Assembly: GCA_937894675.1 (NCBI GenBank)
Contig: CALCQO010000023.1
Location: 1-64,000, forward strand
DNA: 64,000 nucleotides
Direction of reading: 5' to 3'
DNA from: an uncultured Clostridia bacterium
GTDB taxonomy: Bacteria; Bacillota; Clostridia; Christensenellales; Aristaeellaceae
The notes under the pieces were generated by a model. The model saw only the letters and a program-made list of their open reading frames with translations, was not told where the DNA came from and made no database searches. Shown here piece after piece: positions 1 through 8,360 of the stretch. The first letter of the stretch is position 1; every line of letters begins with the position of its first letter. A program made the position numbers and the translations under genes.

Positions 1-17
1 TGTATTGCTGTGGACAT
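1..17 (-). CDS. Start of an unidentified minus-strand gene (partial)
   Basis: On the minus strand an ideal Shine-Dalgarno GGAGGT (complement of 24-29) lies six bases before ATG (complement of 15-17), giving M-S-T-A-I before the window ends. A second ATG at 21-23 lies too close to the GGAGGT. The ribosome-binding site is part of the 19-26/41-48 hairpin, an arrangement seen at the ends of several insertion sequences. The product cannot be named from five codons. Confidence 0.3.
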
Positions 18-80
18 AGTCATACCTCCGTTTTTCAGTTGGTATGACCATTATCTCAGAAAATTTATCTCGTGTCCACA
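9..80. repeat. Nested inverted repeats at the left edge
   Basis: The outer arms TGTGGACA (9-16) and TGTCCACA (73-80) are perfect 8-bp complements. They enclose a second perfect 8-bp pair, GTCATACC (19-26) and GGTATGAC (41-48). On the minus strand the inner hairpin covers part of the GGAGGT ribosome-binding site, so translation of the truncated gene may be hindered when the structure forms. Confidence 0.6.
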
Positions 81-423
81 CTATCTAGCAACATCCATTG
101 TATCGGAGTCCCAGTGGCTTGCCCATTCTTTTTTCCTGCCTTGGGCAAAGTTGCGAACTTCAGTGTACTCTATCGATTCATCAAGTATGGATTTGATTGA
201 AATGCACGTTCGCAACAATACAATTCATCGCGTTTGTTGCGATCGGACTCTCAAAATTCAAACTGCGTGGCGAGACTCTATGAGCTGATGTCTTGGACGC
301 TGATGCCGATTATATGTTGTGGTAGTTGCATTCCTGATGCGTCTGAGAGAAATGAAGAATGATTGATTATTTCTTTAGAAATGCCTCCCCAATTTCGCCA
401 AACAGTACGCATGTTCTCGTACT

Positions 424-1068
424 GCGGGCGTATTGTTTCTGGACGAGATGCCCGAGTACCCCCGCAGGGTGCTGGAGGCGCTGCGCCAGCCCCTGGAGGA
501 TGGGGTAGCCAATGTATCCCGTGTCAAGGCGCATATGCAGTACCTGGCGCGCTGCATGCTGATTGCCAGCATGAATCCCTGCCCCTGCGGCTACTTTGGC
601 AGTCGGGTGCGTGCCTGCCGCTGCGGCAGCCACGATATCCGAAAGTATCTGGACAGGATTTCCGGCCCCCTGCTGGACCGCATTGATATCCAGGTGGAGG
701 TGGACGCGGTGCCGGTGGAGGATATCGCCCGGCCGCCTTCAGGGGAAACCAGCCAGCAGGTACGCCAGCGGGTGGTGCAGGCCCGCCAGGTGCAGCAGCG
801 GCGCTTTGCCCAGTCCGGCATCCGCAGCAACGCCCAGATGACCAACAAACACATCGAGCGCTTCGCCGCCATGCAGCCGGAGGCGACCCAGTTCCTGCAC
901 GCGGCCATCAAGAAATACGGGCTGAGCATGCGGGCGTATGGCCGCATCATCAAGGTGGCCCGTACCATCGCGGATTTAAAGGGGCAGGAGGGCATTACCC
1001 TGCCCGACATCGCCGAGGCGGTGCAGTTCCGCATGATTGACGCCAAATACTGGGGGACAGGCAGCTGA
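424..1068 (+). pseudogene. comM: 5'-truncated Mg-chelatase-like ATPase ComM (YifB family)
   Basis: The 211 residues readable from TTG 433 match the C-terminal part of ComM, the hexameric helicase that promotes branch migration in natural transformation. Walker B is present (VLFLDEMPE), followed by RRVLEALRQPLEDG, the cysteine-containing NPCPCGYFG segment and the C-terminal Mg_chelatase_C region. The family is about 500 residues long, so roughly 290 residues including Walker A are missing. Upstream the frame enters unrelated DNA and meets a stop (TAG 376-378). With no ATP-binding loop the product cannot work as an ATPase. The stop codon overlaps the dprA start (TGATG). Family assignment is certain; whether the break is biological or an assembly join is not known. 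Confidence 0.85.
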
Positions 1069-2171
1069 TGTACACCCATGAACAATTGTGCAGGCTTTGG
1101 CTGGCTTTCAGCGACTCCCTCACCTATAAAGGCAAGGAGCCGCTGCTTGCCCAGTACGGCTCCGCGGCGGAGGCCTTTTCATCCTTTTCTCCGTCCCTTT
1201 TGGAGCTTGTGGGCAGCAAAGCCTATGAGGAATTGTTCATGCTCCGGAACAGAGGGCTAGACGCGTTAGAAGAACTGCTGGCGTCCTCCGGCATACAGGT
1301 GTTATTCTCGGATGATTCTTCCTTTCCCGCCCTCCTGCGGGAAATCATTGATCCCCCCGACCTGCTGTTCTACCGGGGCACCATGGACAACCCCCGGGAA
1401 AAGGCCATCGCCATTATCGGCTCCCGCAGGGAAACCCGCTATGGGCGGGAGCAGGCAAAGCGCATCGCCTTTGACCTGACCAAACATGGCATCAGCATCA
1501 TCAGCGGTCTGGCGTACGGCATCGACTTTGCTGCCCACCAAGGCGCCCTGGAAGCCGGGGGCAGGACGGTGGCTGTGCTAGGCTCAGGCCTTGACAACAT
1601 CTACCCCAAAGACCATATCCCCCTGGCAGAGAAGATTGTCCACAATGGCGGCGCTGTCATCAGCGAACTGCCGCCGGCTTCCCAGCCGTTGGCTTATCAT
1701 TTTCCCTTCCGCAACCGCATCGTGTCCGGCTTGTCCCAGGGGGTTTTATTGGTGGAAGCCCGGGAGAAAAGCGGCACCCTAATTACCGTGGGCCACGCCC
1801 TGGCCCAGGGGCGGGATGTGTTTGCCCTGCCCGGCCCTGTGGATGCCCCTGGCAGCATCGTGCCCCATCGCTTCTTGCGCGAGGGAGCGCGGCTGGTAAC
1901 CTGCGGCCAGGATATCCTGGAAGACATGGGCTGGGACGCGAAGGAAGAGCAGCTTGCCATGCCCATGGCCAATCCCTTGCCTGATTTGACAAATCTCCAG
2001 CGAAAGATATATGATGCCCTATGCGGCGAAAGCCAGAGCTTTGAAAACCTTTTAACCATCACCGGTCTATCGGCATCCGAGCTGAATACCCAACTGGTGA
2101 TTCTGGAAATGCAGGGGGTCACCGACACCCTGCCCGGGCGGCAGTACCGCCTGCACCAAGCAAAACCCTGA
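1068..2171 (+). CDS. dprA: DNA-processing protein DprA
   Basis: DprA loads RecA onto incoming single-stranded DNA during transformation. The 367-residue protein has the family's Rossmann-like core with GSRRETRYG, SGLAYGID, VLGSGLDNIYP and FPFRNRI, and an extra C-terminal winged-helix region after about residue 290. An N-terminal helical domain precedes the core, as in other Firmicutes. ATG 1068 overlaps the comM stop, so the two are translationally coupled. The gap to topA is 18 bases. No separate promoter is visible, so the comM break may affect its expression. Confidence 0.95.
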   Translation: MYTHEQLCRLWLAFSDSLTYKGKEPLLAQYGSAAEAFSSFSPSLLELVGSKAYEELFMLRNRGLDALEELLASSGIQVLFSDDSSFPALLREIIDPPDLLFYRGTMDNPREKAIAIIGSRRETRYGREQAKRIAFDLTKHGISIISGLAYGIDFAAHQGALEAGGRTVAVLGSGLDNIYPKDHIPLAEKIVHNGGAVISELPPASQPLAYHFPFRNRIVSGLSQGVLLVEAREKSGTLITVGHALAQGRDVFALPGPVDAPGSIVPHRFLREGARLVTCGQDILEDMGWDAKEEQLAMPMANPLPDLTNLQRKIYDALCGESQSFENLLTITGLSASELNTQLVILEMQGVTDTLPGRQYRLHQAKP

Positions 2172-2189
2172 ACAGAAGGAGCGACCATT

Positions 2190-4313
2190 TTGGCAGAGAA
2201 GACAAAAACCCTTGTGATTGTGGAGTCCCCCGCGAAAGCCCGCACCCTTTCCAAAATTTTGGGCAGAACCTATAAGATTGAGGCATCCCAGGGCCATGTC
2301 CGGGATTTGCCCAAATCCCAGATAGGTGTGGACGCGGAGCAGGACTTTGCCATGAAGTACATCACCATCCATGGCAGAGGTGAAATTCTTGCCAAATTGC
2401 GCAAGGAAGCCAAGAGCGCGAAAAAAATCCTGCTCGCCACTGACCCGGACAGGGAGGGAGAAGCTATCTCCTGGCACTTGGCGCATATCCTGAAAATGGA
2501 TGAAACCAGCCCCTGCCGGATAGAATTTCACGAGATTACCAAGAAGGCGGTTACCGCCGCCGTCAAAGCGCCGCGCACCATCGACATGGATCTGGTGGAC
2601 GCCCAGCAGACCCGCCGCGCTCTGGACCGCCTGGTGGGCTATAAAATCAGCCCCCTTTTGTGGGCGAAGGTGCGCAAAGGCTTATCCGCCGGCCGTGTGC
2701 AAAGCGTGGCAACCCGCCTGATAGTAGATAGGGAGCAGGAGATTGACGGCTTTATCCCGGAGGAATACTGGGATGTTTTCGCGGACATCCAGCTCAAGAA
2801 CGAAAAGGGGAGAAAGGCTGCCTACCGGGCGCGTCTGAATACCCTCAAGGGAAAAAAGGTCAAGATTACCAGCGCCAAGGAAGCGGACAAGGCGAAGAAG
2901 CTGATTGAGGCATCCGAGTTCATCGTTTCCTCCGTCAAGGAGAAGGAAAAGAAAAAATCCCCGGCGCCGCCCTTTACCACCTCCACCCTGCAGCAGGAAG
3001 CCAGCCGCAAGCTGAACTTCACCATTTCCCGCACCATGCAGGTGGTGCAGCAGCTGTATGAAGGGGTGGAACTGAAAACCGGGGGGCTGACCGGTCTTGT
3101 TACCTATATCCGTACCGACTCGGTGCGTGTCAGTGATGAAGCCCTTCAGCAGGTGCGCGAGCACATACCCCTGGCCTTCGGCAAGGAATACCTGCCCAAG
3201 AAACCCAACCAGTACAAAGGCCGCTCCGGCGCCCAGGATGCCCACGAAGCCATCCGGCCCACCGATGTATCCCGTACCCCCGAGAGCATCAAGGATTCCC
3301 TTACAAAAGAGCAGCTGCAACTATACAAGCTGATTTACAACCGCTTTGTCTCCAGCCAGATGCCGCAGGCCAGGTATAAAACCCTGACGGTGGAGTTTGG
3401 CGCCAAGGATGTTTCCCTGCGTTACTACGGCGAGTTCAAGGTCTTCCCGGGCTTTACCCTGCTGTATGAGGAGAGCCGGGACGATGACGAGGAAAGCAAG
3501 GAATCCCCTCTGCCCGTGGTGGAGGAAGGCAGCAAGGTGCCCGTACAGGAAGTCACAGCGGAGCAGCACTTCACCCAGCCCCCCGCGCGCTACACAGAAG
3601 CCTCCCTGGTGCGCACCCTGGAAGAGAACGGCATTGGCCGTCCTTCCACCTATGCGCCTACCATCGCCACCATCATTGCTAGGGGCTATATTTCCCGCGA
3701 GAAGAAACGCCTCTATCCCACCGAGCTTGGCAACATTGTCACCGATTTGATGAAGGAACACTTTGCGCCCATCGTGGATGTGGAGTTTACCGCCGGTATG
3801 GAGCAGCAGTTGGATGAGGTGGAGGAAGGCAAGAAAAACTGGAAGGATGTACTGCGCACCTTCTATCCGCCCTTTGAAAACATGCTGGAGAAGGCCGAGG
3901 AAACCATGGAAAAAATCGTCATCGAGGATGAGGTCAGCGACATTCCCTGCGATGTCTGCGGCGCCATGATGGTGTATAAACAGGGCCGTTACGGCCGTTT
4001 TCTGGCGTGCCCCAGGTTCCCCGAGTGCCGCAATACAAAGCCGATTCTTAAATACATCGACGCCAGCTGCCCCAAATGCGCCAGCCGTTTGCTGGAAAAA
4101 ATCAGCCGGAAAAACCGTAAATTCTACGGATGTGAAAAGTACCCGGAGTGCGATTTTATTTCCTGGGAAGAGCCCCTTAACGACAAATGCCCCGTGTGCG
4201 GCACCTATATGACACTCAAGCACCGCAGGAAGGGCGAATCCATCAAAATCTGCGCCAATGAAACCTGCCGCCATCACGAACCCTACACCAAACCGGAAGA
4301 AGATGACGAATAA
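2190..4313 (+). CDS. topA: DNA topoisomerase I
   Basis: Type IA topoisomerase that relaxes negative supercoils. At 707 residues it has normal length. The TOPRIM domain shows Glu12 in VESPAKA and the metal-binding TDPDREGE at 84-91. The catalytic tyrosine is Tyr306 in YIRTDS. Three C-terminal zinc-ribbon repeats follow (CDVCG, CPKC and CPVCG with their paired cysteines). The start is TTG 2190, supported by AGAAGGAG about eight bases upstream and by the family N-terminus KTLVIVESPAKA. The gene overlaps trmFO by 11 bases. Confidence 0.97.
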   Translation: MAEKTKTLVIVESPAKARTLSKILGRTYKIEASQGHVRDLPKSQIGVDAEQDFAMKYITIHGRGEILAKLRKEAKSAKKILLATDPDREGEAISWHLAHILKMDETSPCRIEFHEITKKAVTAAVKAPRTIDMDLVDAQQTRRALDRLVGYKISPLLWAKVRKGLSAGRVQSVATRLIVDREQEIDGFIPEEYWDVFADIQLKNEKGRKAAYRARLNTLKGKKVKITSAKEADKAKKLIEASEFIVSSVKEKEKKKSPAPPFTTSTLQQEASRKLNFTISRTMQVVQQLYEGVELKTGGLTGLVTYIRTDSVRVSDEALQQVREHIPLAFGKEYLPKKPNQYKGRSGAQDAHEAIRPTDVSRTPESIKDSLTKEQLQLYKLIYNRFVSSQMPQARYKTLTVEFGAKDVSLRYYGEFKVFPGFTLLYEESRDDDEESKESPLPVVEEGSKVPVQEVTAEQHFTQPPARYTEASLVRTLEENGIGRPSTYAPTIATIIARGYISREKKRLYPTELGNIVTDLMKEHFAPIVDVEFTAGMEQQLDEVEEGKKNWKDVLRTFYPPFENMLEKAEETMEKIVIEDEVSDIPCDVCGAMMVYKQGRYGRFLACPRFPECRNTKPILKYIDASCPKCASRLLEKISRKNRKFYGCEKYPECDFISWEEPLNDKCPVCGTYMTLKHRRKGESIKICANETCRHHEPYTKPEEDDE

Positions 4314-5619
4314 GCCTGTCAAAGTAATCGGCGCCGGCCTTGCTGGCTGCGAAGCTGCCTGGCAGCTTGCGCGGCGGGGCATCCCGGTTGCTTTGAGCGA
4401 TATAAAACCCGGCAAGAAATCGCCAGCCCATGAAAGCGACACATTCGCGGAACTGGTCTGCAGCAACTCTCTGCGCTCAGACAGGCTTCAGAACGCGGCC
4501 GGCTTGTTAAAGGAAGAAATGCGGCGGATGGGCTCTTTGATTATCGCTGCCGCGGATGAGGCCCGAGTACCGGCCGGCGGCGCGCTGGCGGTGGACAGGG
4601 AGCTTTTTTCGGGTATCATCACCAACAAATTGTCCCAACATCCCCTGGTCACGGTGATGGAGGAAGAGACGACCCAAATACCTGATGCCCCTGCCATCAT
4701 CGCCACAGGCCCCTTAACCACTGATGCCCTCTCCGAAGCTATCTCCGCGATGCCTGAAGCGGGTTTATTGCACTTTTATGACGCCGCCGCCCCCATCGTT
4801 ACCCGGGATTCCCTGGATATGGACATCATCTTCCGGGCTTCCCGCTACGGCAGGGGGGATGATTACCTGAACTGTCCCATGACGGAGGAAGAGTATCATA
4901 CCTTTGTGGACGCGTTGCTGACGGCGGAAACCGTGCCCGTGCGCGGCTTTGAGGACAGCAAGGTGTTTGAGGGCTGCATGCCTGTGGAATCCATGGCGAA
5001 AAGGGGACGCATGGCGCTGGCCTTCGGGATGCTCAAGCCTGTTGGCCTCACCGACCCGCGCAGCGGCAAACGCCCCTTTGCTGTTCTACAATTGCGCCAA
5101 GACGACGCGGCGGACAGCCTGTATAACCTGGTGGGCTTTCAAACCCGGCTGACCTTTCCTGAGCAGCGCAGGGTGTTCGGCTTGATTCCCGGGCTTGCCC
5201 AGGCGGAATACGCCCGCTACGGCGTCATGCACCGCAACACTTTTATCAACAGCCCCGGCATGCTGGATGAGCATTTTCAGGTTATCAGCCGCCCCCATTT
5301 GTATTTCGCCGGACAGCTGACCGGGGTGGAAGGCTATGTGGAAAGCGCAGCCAGCGGGCTGCTGGCGGGATTATCCCTGGCCAGGCAGCTGCGGGGAGAA
5401 GCGCTGCCGGAGTTTCCAACTACCACGGCCTTGGGGGCGCTGGGGCGTTATGTGTCCCAAAGCAACCGCAACTATCAGCCCATGCATATCAACTTTGGCA
5501 TCATGGATGCCCTGAATGAGAGAATCAAAGGGAAAGAGCAGCGGTATCTGAAGATATCCCAGCGCGCTCTGGAACAAATCGACAGCCTTGCGGCATCTTT
5601 GCAGCAGAAAGAGGAATAA
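4303..5619 (+). CDS. trmFO: Methylenetetrahydrofolate-tRNA-(uracil-54-C5)-methyltransferase TrmFO
   Basis: Folate- and FAD-dependent enzyme that makes ribothymidine-54 in tRNA in most Firmicutes. The FAD-binding GxGxxG motif is at the N-terminus (VIGAGLAGCEAA), followed by the family signatures ELVCSNSLRS, FEGCMPVE and GQLTGVEGY. ATG 4303 is chosen because the GxGxxG strand begins five residues later; an upstream in-frame ATG at 4258 lies inside topA and would add an unconserved tail. 438 residues. The order topA-trmFO-hslV-hslU is the classical Firmicutes order, here without xerC between trmFO and hslV. Confidence 0.96.
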   Translation: MTNKPVKVIGAGLAGCEAAWQLARRGIPVALSDIKPGKKSPAHESDTFAELVCSNSLRSDRLQNAAGLLKEEMRRMGSLIIAAADEARVPAGGALAVDRELFSGIITNKLSQHPLVTVMEEETTQIPDAPAIIATGPLTTDALSEAISAMPEAGLLHFYDAAAPIVTRDSLDMDIIFRASRYGRGDDYLNCPMTEEEYHTFVDALLTAETVPVRGFEDSKVFEGCMPVESMAKRGRMALAFGMLKPVGLTDPRSGKRPFAVLQLRQDDAADSLYNLVGFQTRLTFPEQRRVFGLIPGLAQAEYARYGVMHRNTFINSPGMLDEHFQVISRPHLYFAGQLTGVEGYVESAASGLLAGLSLARQLRGEALPEFPTTTALGALGRYVSQSNRNYQPMHINFGIMDALNERIKGKEQRYLKISQRALEQIDSLAASLQQKEE

Positions 5620-5620
5620 T

Positions 5621-6160
5621 ATGGCCACACAGTTACGGGGCACCACCATTTGTGCCGTCCGCCGCAACGGGCATACCGCCATTGCAGGCGACGGCCAGGT
5701 TACCATGGGAGAGAATACCATTTTTAAAAGCAGCGCCACCAAGGTACGCCGCATATACGGCGACAAAGTGGTGGTGGGCTTTGCCGGCTCTGTCGCAGAC
5801 GCCTTTACCCTAAGCGAGCGCTTTGAGGAAAAGCTGCAGCAGACAGGCGGCAACTTGGAGCGGGCTGCCGTTAACCTGGCGCAGGATTGGCGCAGCGACA
5901 AAGCACTGAGGCAGCTGAACGCCATGCTCATCGCGGCGGACGAGACAGCGATGCTGATTATCAGCGGCACGGGCGAAGTCATCAGCCCCGATGATGGAGT
6001 TTGCGCCATCGGTTCAGGCGGCAACTACGCCATGGCGGCGGCTAGGGCTTTGGTGCAGAATACGGAATTATCAGCCCGGGAGATTGCTGAAAAAGCGCTG
6101 CATATCGCCGCGTCCATTTGCGTATTCACCAATGACCATATCTCCGTGGAGGAAGTATGA
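5621..6160 (+). CDS. hslV: ATP-dependent protease subunit HslV (CodW-like)
   Basis: Proteolytic dodecamer of the HslUV protease, an N-terminal nucleophile hydrolase related to proteasome beta subunits. The catalytic threonine should be the first of TTICAVRRNG, preceded by a short MATQLRG extension. Firmicutes HslV proteins have a similar extension. The GDGQVTMGE and VGFAGSVADAF motifs are typical. 179 residues. ATG 5621 follows the trmFO stop directly. The end overlaps hslU by four bases (ATGA), which suggests translational coupling of the two subunits. Confidence 0.96.
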   Translation: MATQLRGTTICAVRRNGHTAIAGDGQVTMGENTIFKSSATKVRRIYGDKVVVGFAGSVADAFTLSERFEEKLQQTGGNLERAAVNLAQDWRSDKALRQLNAMLIAADETAMLIISGTGEVISPDDGVCAIGSGGNYAMAAARALVQNTELSAREIAEKALHIAASICVFTNDHISVEEV

Positions 6161-7527
6161 TGAAAGAATTGACGCCCCGCGAGGTTGTGCGGGAATTGGA
6201 CCGGTATATCATCGGCCAGGATGAGGCGAAAAAGAATGTCGCCATCGCCCTGCGCAACCGCTACCGCCGCTCCAGGGTTTCCGAGGAGATGCGGGAGGAA
6301 ATCTACCCGAAAAACATTTTGATGATTGGGCCTACCGGCGTAGGCAAAACAGAAATTGCCCGCCGCCTGGCCAAGCTGGTCAACGCCCCCTTTGTGAAGG
6401 TGGAAGCCACCAAGTTTACAGAGGTCGGGTATGTCGGCCGGGATGTGGAAAGCATCATCCGCGATCTGGCGGAAAACGCCTACCGCCTGGTAAAGAACGA
6501 GCATCAGGAGCGGGTGCGCACCCGGGCGGAAGTAATGGCGGAGGACCGCCTGGTTTCCATTCTGGTAAACCCCGTGCCCAAGAAAGCCCAGAACCCCATC
6601 GACATCCTGCTTGGCAAGAACAAGACGGAGCCCGCACCCTCTGAGGAAGAGCAGCTGCGCATCAGCGGCAAGCGCAATGATATCCTGCAGCAGCTTAGGG
6701 AAGGCCAGTTGGAGGATATGGAAGTGGATGTGGAGGTGGAGGAAAGCGCTCCCCAGCTGGAACTGGGCGGCAACGCCATCAGCATCGGCGATATGATGGG
6801 CGGCATGCTGCCCAAGCGCACCAAGGTACGCCATATGAAAGTGAAGGAAGCCCGAAAAATCCTGCTGGAGGAAGAGGCTTCCAAGCTGATTGATGATGAC
6901 GCGGTGAAGGAAGAAGCCGTCCGCCGGGCGGAGGAGCACGCTATCGTCTTTATCGACGAGATAGACAAAATCTGCGGCCGTTCCGCAACCGGTTCCGGGC
7001 CGGATGTGTCAAGGGAAGGGGTGCAGCGGGATATCCTGCCCATTGTGGAAGGATCCACTGTCAACACCAAGTACGGCGCCATCCGCACCGACTTTATCCT
7101 GTTTGTCGCGGCGGGCGCGTTCCATGTGGCCAAGGTGACGGATCTAATTCCCGAATTGCAGGGTCGCTTCCCCGTGCATGTCACCCTTAAGTCCCTGACC
7201 AAGCAGGACTTTGTCCGCATCCTGACCCAGACGGACAATGCCCTGACGCGCCAATACAGCGCCATGCTGGCAGTGGACAAGGTGCATCTGAAGTTTGAAG
7301 AGGATGCCCTGGAAGCCATTGCCGACGCGGCGTGCAACGCCAACCTGGAAGGGGAGGATATCGGCGCCCGCCGTCTCCACGCGGTGTTTGAGGAGTTGCT
7401 GGAAGATATCTCCTTCAACGCCGGCGGCGACGAGATGCCTGATATCGATTTGAACATCACCGCCCAGTATGTCAACGACCATGTCAAAGCCGCCAAGCAT
7501 ACGGACCTGAGAAAGTATATTCTATAA
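6157..7527 (+). CDS. hslU: HslU, ATPase/unfoldase subunit of HslUV (CodX-like)
   Basis: AAA+ unfoldase that feeds proteins into HslV. Walker A is GPTGVGKT at 58-65; Walker B is FIDEID with Asp267 and Glu268. The variable I-domain lies between about residues 110 and 240, and the sensor/arginine-finger region and C-terminal hexamer domain follow. The protein ends in LRKYIL, the kind of hydrophobic tail HslU inserts into HslV to activate it. 456 residues. Its end overlaps, on the opposite strand, the end of the DNA glycosylase gene by six bases. Confidence 0.97.
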   Translation: MMKELTPREVVRELDRYIIGQDEAKKNVAIALRNRYRRSRVSEEMREEIYPKNILMIGPTGVGKTEIARRLAKLVNAPFVKVEATKFTEVGYVGRDVESIIRDLAENAYRLVKNEHQERVRTRAEVMAEDRLVSILVNPVPKKAQNPIDILLGKNKTEPAPSEEEQLRISGKRNDILQQLREGQLEDMEVDVEVEESAPQLELGGNAISIGDMMGGMLPKRTKVRHMKVKEARKILLEEEASKLIDDDAVKEEAVRRAEEHAIVFIDEIDKICGRSATGSGPDVSREGVQRDILPIVEGSTVNTKYGAIRTDFILFVAAGAFHVAKVTDLIPELQGRFPVHVTLKSLTKQDFVRILTQTDNALTRQYSAMLAVDKVHLKFEEDALEAIADAACNANLEGEDIGARRLHAVFEELLEDISFNAGGDEMPDIDLNITAQYVNDHVKAAKHTDLRKYIL

Positions 7528-7995
7528 GAGAAATGGCTGCCAGGCGTCCGCCAGGCGCTGCAAAGACCAGGCGGCGTTGGCGGGGCTGGTGGAAGGCAGC
7601 ACATGGTAGTGTAGAGAGCTTTCCCCGAAGTAGCGCAGATAGAGTTTGCCCGCTAACTGGCCGTTCAGCAGCACCCTTTCAATGGGTGCTGTTTTTAATA
7701 GGGAGGAAATATCATTGGGGTGCGCGTCGCGGATGCTGCTGTCCATGGAACCATCCGGTTCACAGCGTTCAATCACATCCCATAAGGCGATGCGGTGCTG
7801 ATGCAGGAGCTCCGTTTTCTCCTGAATGGTAAGGGGAATGTGCTGCCTGAAAATCATCGCGAGCATCGGCCAGAACCGGTTCTGGGGATGCCCATAGTAA
7901 AAGCTGTTCTCCCTGGACTTCACCGAGGGAAAACTGCCCAGCACCAGAACACGGCTATCGTTATTAATTATTGGCTCAAAGGGATGATGCAGCAT
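7522..7995 (-). CDS. Hypoxanthine-DNA glycosylase (UDG superfamily, family 6)
   Basis: Predicted base-excision repair enzyme that removes deaminated adenine (hypoxanthine) from DNA. The 157-residue protein has the HDG-type motif VLGSFPSVKSRE, then FYYGHPQNRFWP, which forms the base-recognition pocket, and a C-terminal LPSTSPANA motif equivalent to the catalytic loop of uracil-DNA glycosylases. ATG 7995 is preceded by a good AGGAGGT. It is convergent with hslU and has no operon partner. Substrate specificity is inferred from the family. Confidence 0.85.
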   Translation of the reverse strand: MLHHPFEPIINNDSRVLVLGSFPSVKSRENSFYYGHPQNRFWPMLAMIFRQHIPLTIQEKTELLHQHRIALWDVIERCEPDGSMDSSIRDAHPNDISSLLKTAPIERVLLNGQLAGKLYLRYFGESSLHYHVLPSTSPANAAWSLQRLADAWQPFLL

Positions 7996-8061
7996 ACGAC
8001 CTCCTGTAGAAAATCAGCATACCATAAAGTGCTCCATGGGAAAAGAAATTACCGTATTATC

Positions 8062-8090
8062 TTGACAACCCGGCACCCGTTCAGTATAAT
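8062..8090 (+). promoter_or_regulatory. Consensus promoter for the tRNA-Gln/tRNA-Glu unit
   Basis: Perfect TTGACA (8062-8067) and TATAAT (8085-8090) with a 17-bp spacer, 27 bases upstream of tRNA-Gln. This is one of the strongest promoters in the window, as expected for stable RNA. Confidence 0.9.
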
Positions 8091-8117
8091 GTTCAAGCGC
8101 CTCAAAAAGGTTAGCGA

Positions 8118-8191
8118 TGGGGAATTGTGTAACGGCAGCACCTACGACTCTGACTCGTATTGTCTAGGTTCGAATCCTAGTTCCCCAGCCA
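8118..8191 (+). tRNA. tRNA-Gln (anticodon CTG)
   Basis: Folds as a full cloverleaf. Acceptor TGGGGAA pairs with TTCCCCA, the anticodon stem is TACGA/TCGTA around the loop CTCTGAC, and the T arm is CTAGG-TTCGAAT-CCTAG. The anticodon CTG reads CAG. The terminal CCA (8189-8191) is encoded. Confidence 0.95.
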
Positions 8192-8194
8192 AAT

Positions 8195-8270
8195 GCCTCC
8201 GTGGTCTAGCGGTCTAGGACACCGCCCTCTCAAGGCGGCAACACGGGTTCGAGTCCCGTCGGGGGTACCA
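8195..8270 (+). tRNA. tRNA-Glu (anticodon CTC)
   Basis: Cloverleaf with anticodon stem CCGCC/GGCGG, loop CTCTCAA and anticodon CTC reading GAG. The T arm is ACGGG-TTCGAGT-CCCGT and CCA is encoded. The acceptor GCCTCCG/CGGGGGT has a G1-U72 wobble at its first pair. It lies three bases after tRNA-Gln and shares its promoter and terminator. Confidence 0.93.
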
Positions 8271-8273
8271 TCG

Positions 8274-8305
8274 AAAAAGCCTTGTAAATCAAGGCTTTTT
8301 CTTTT
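8274..8305 (+). terminator. Intrinsic terminator after the tRNA pair
   Basis: An 11-bp stem (8274-8284 with 8290-8300) and a five-base loop run into a T-rich tail. Confidence 0.9.
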
Positions 8306-8360
8306 GCGAAAAATCCCGCGCCGTTAGGACGCGGGTTTCATTGCCTTAGAGAATCATGAC

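Larger units (their letters stand above)
1..423. other. Foreign-looking AT-richer segment replacing the 5' part of comM
   Basis: This stretch has no resemblance to ComM and is visibly richer in A and T than everything downstream. It ends abruptly at about 423/424, where sense ComM codons (AGVLFLDE) begin. It holds several inverted repeats: 9-16 with 73-80, 19-26 with 41-48, 150-158 with 208-216, and 211-218 with 234-241. Its left edge contains the ribosome-binding site and first codons of a minus-strand gene that runs out of the window. A mobile-element end is the simplest reading, but no transposase can be identified. An assembly join would look similar. Confidence 0.5.

Noticed and set aside
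10..288. 92-codon open frame in the foreign segment
   Set aside because: No ribosome-binding site, no family resemblance, and it crosses the inverted repeats.
282..413. 44-codon minus-strand frame MRTVWRNWGG... in the foreign segment
   Set aside because: Too short, no recognisable family and no good ribosome-binding site; could be remnant coding sequence but cannot be supported.
3321..4466. 381-codon open frame on - opposite topA
   Set aside because: It is antisense to the conserved topA active region and zinc ribbons and has no ribosome-binding site.
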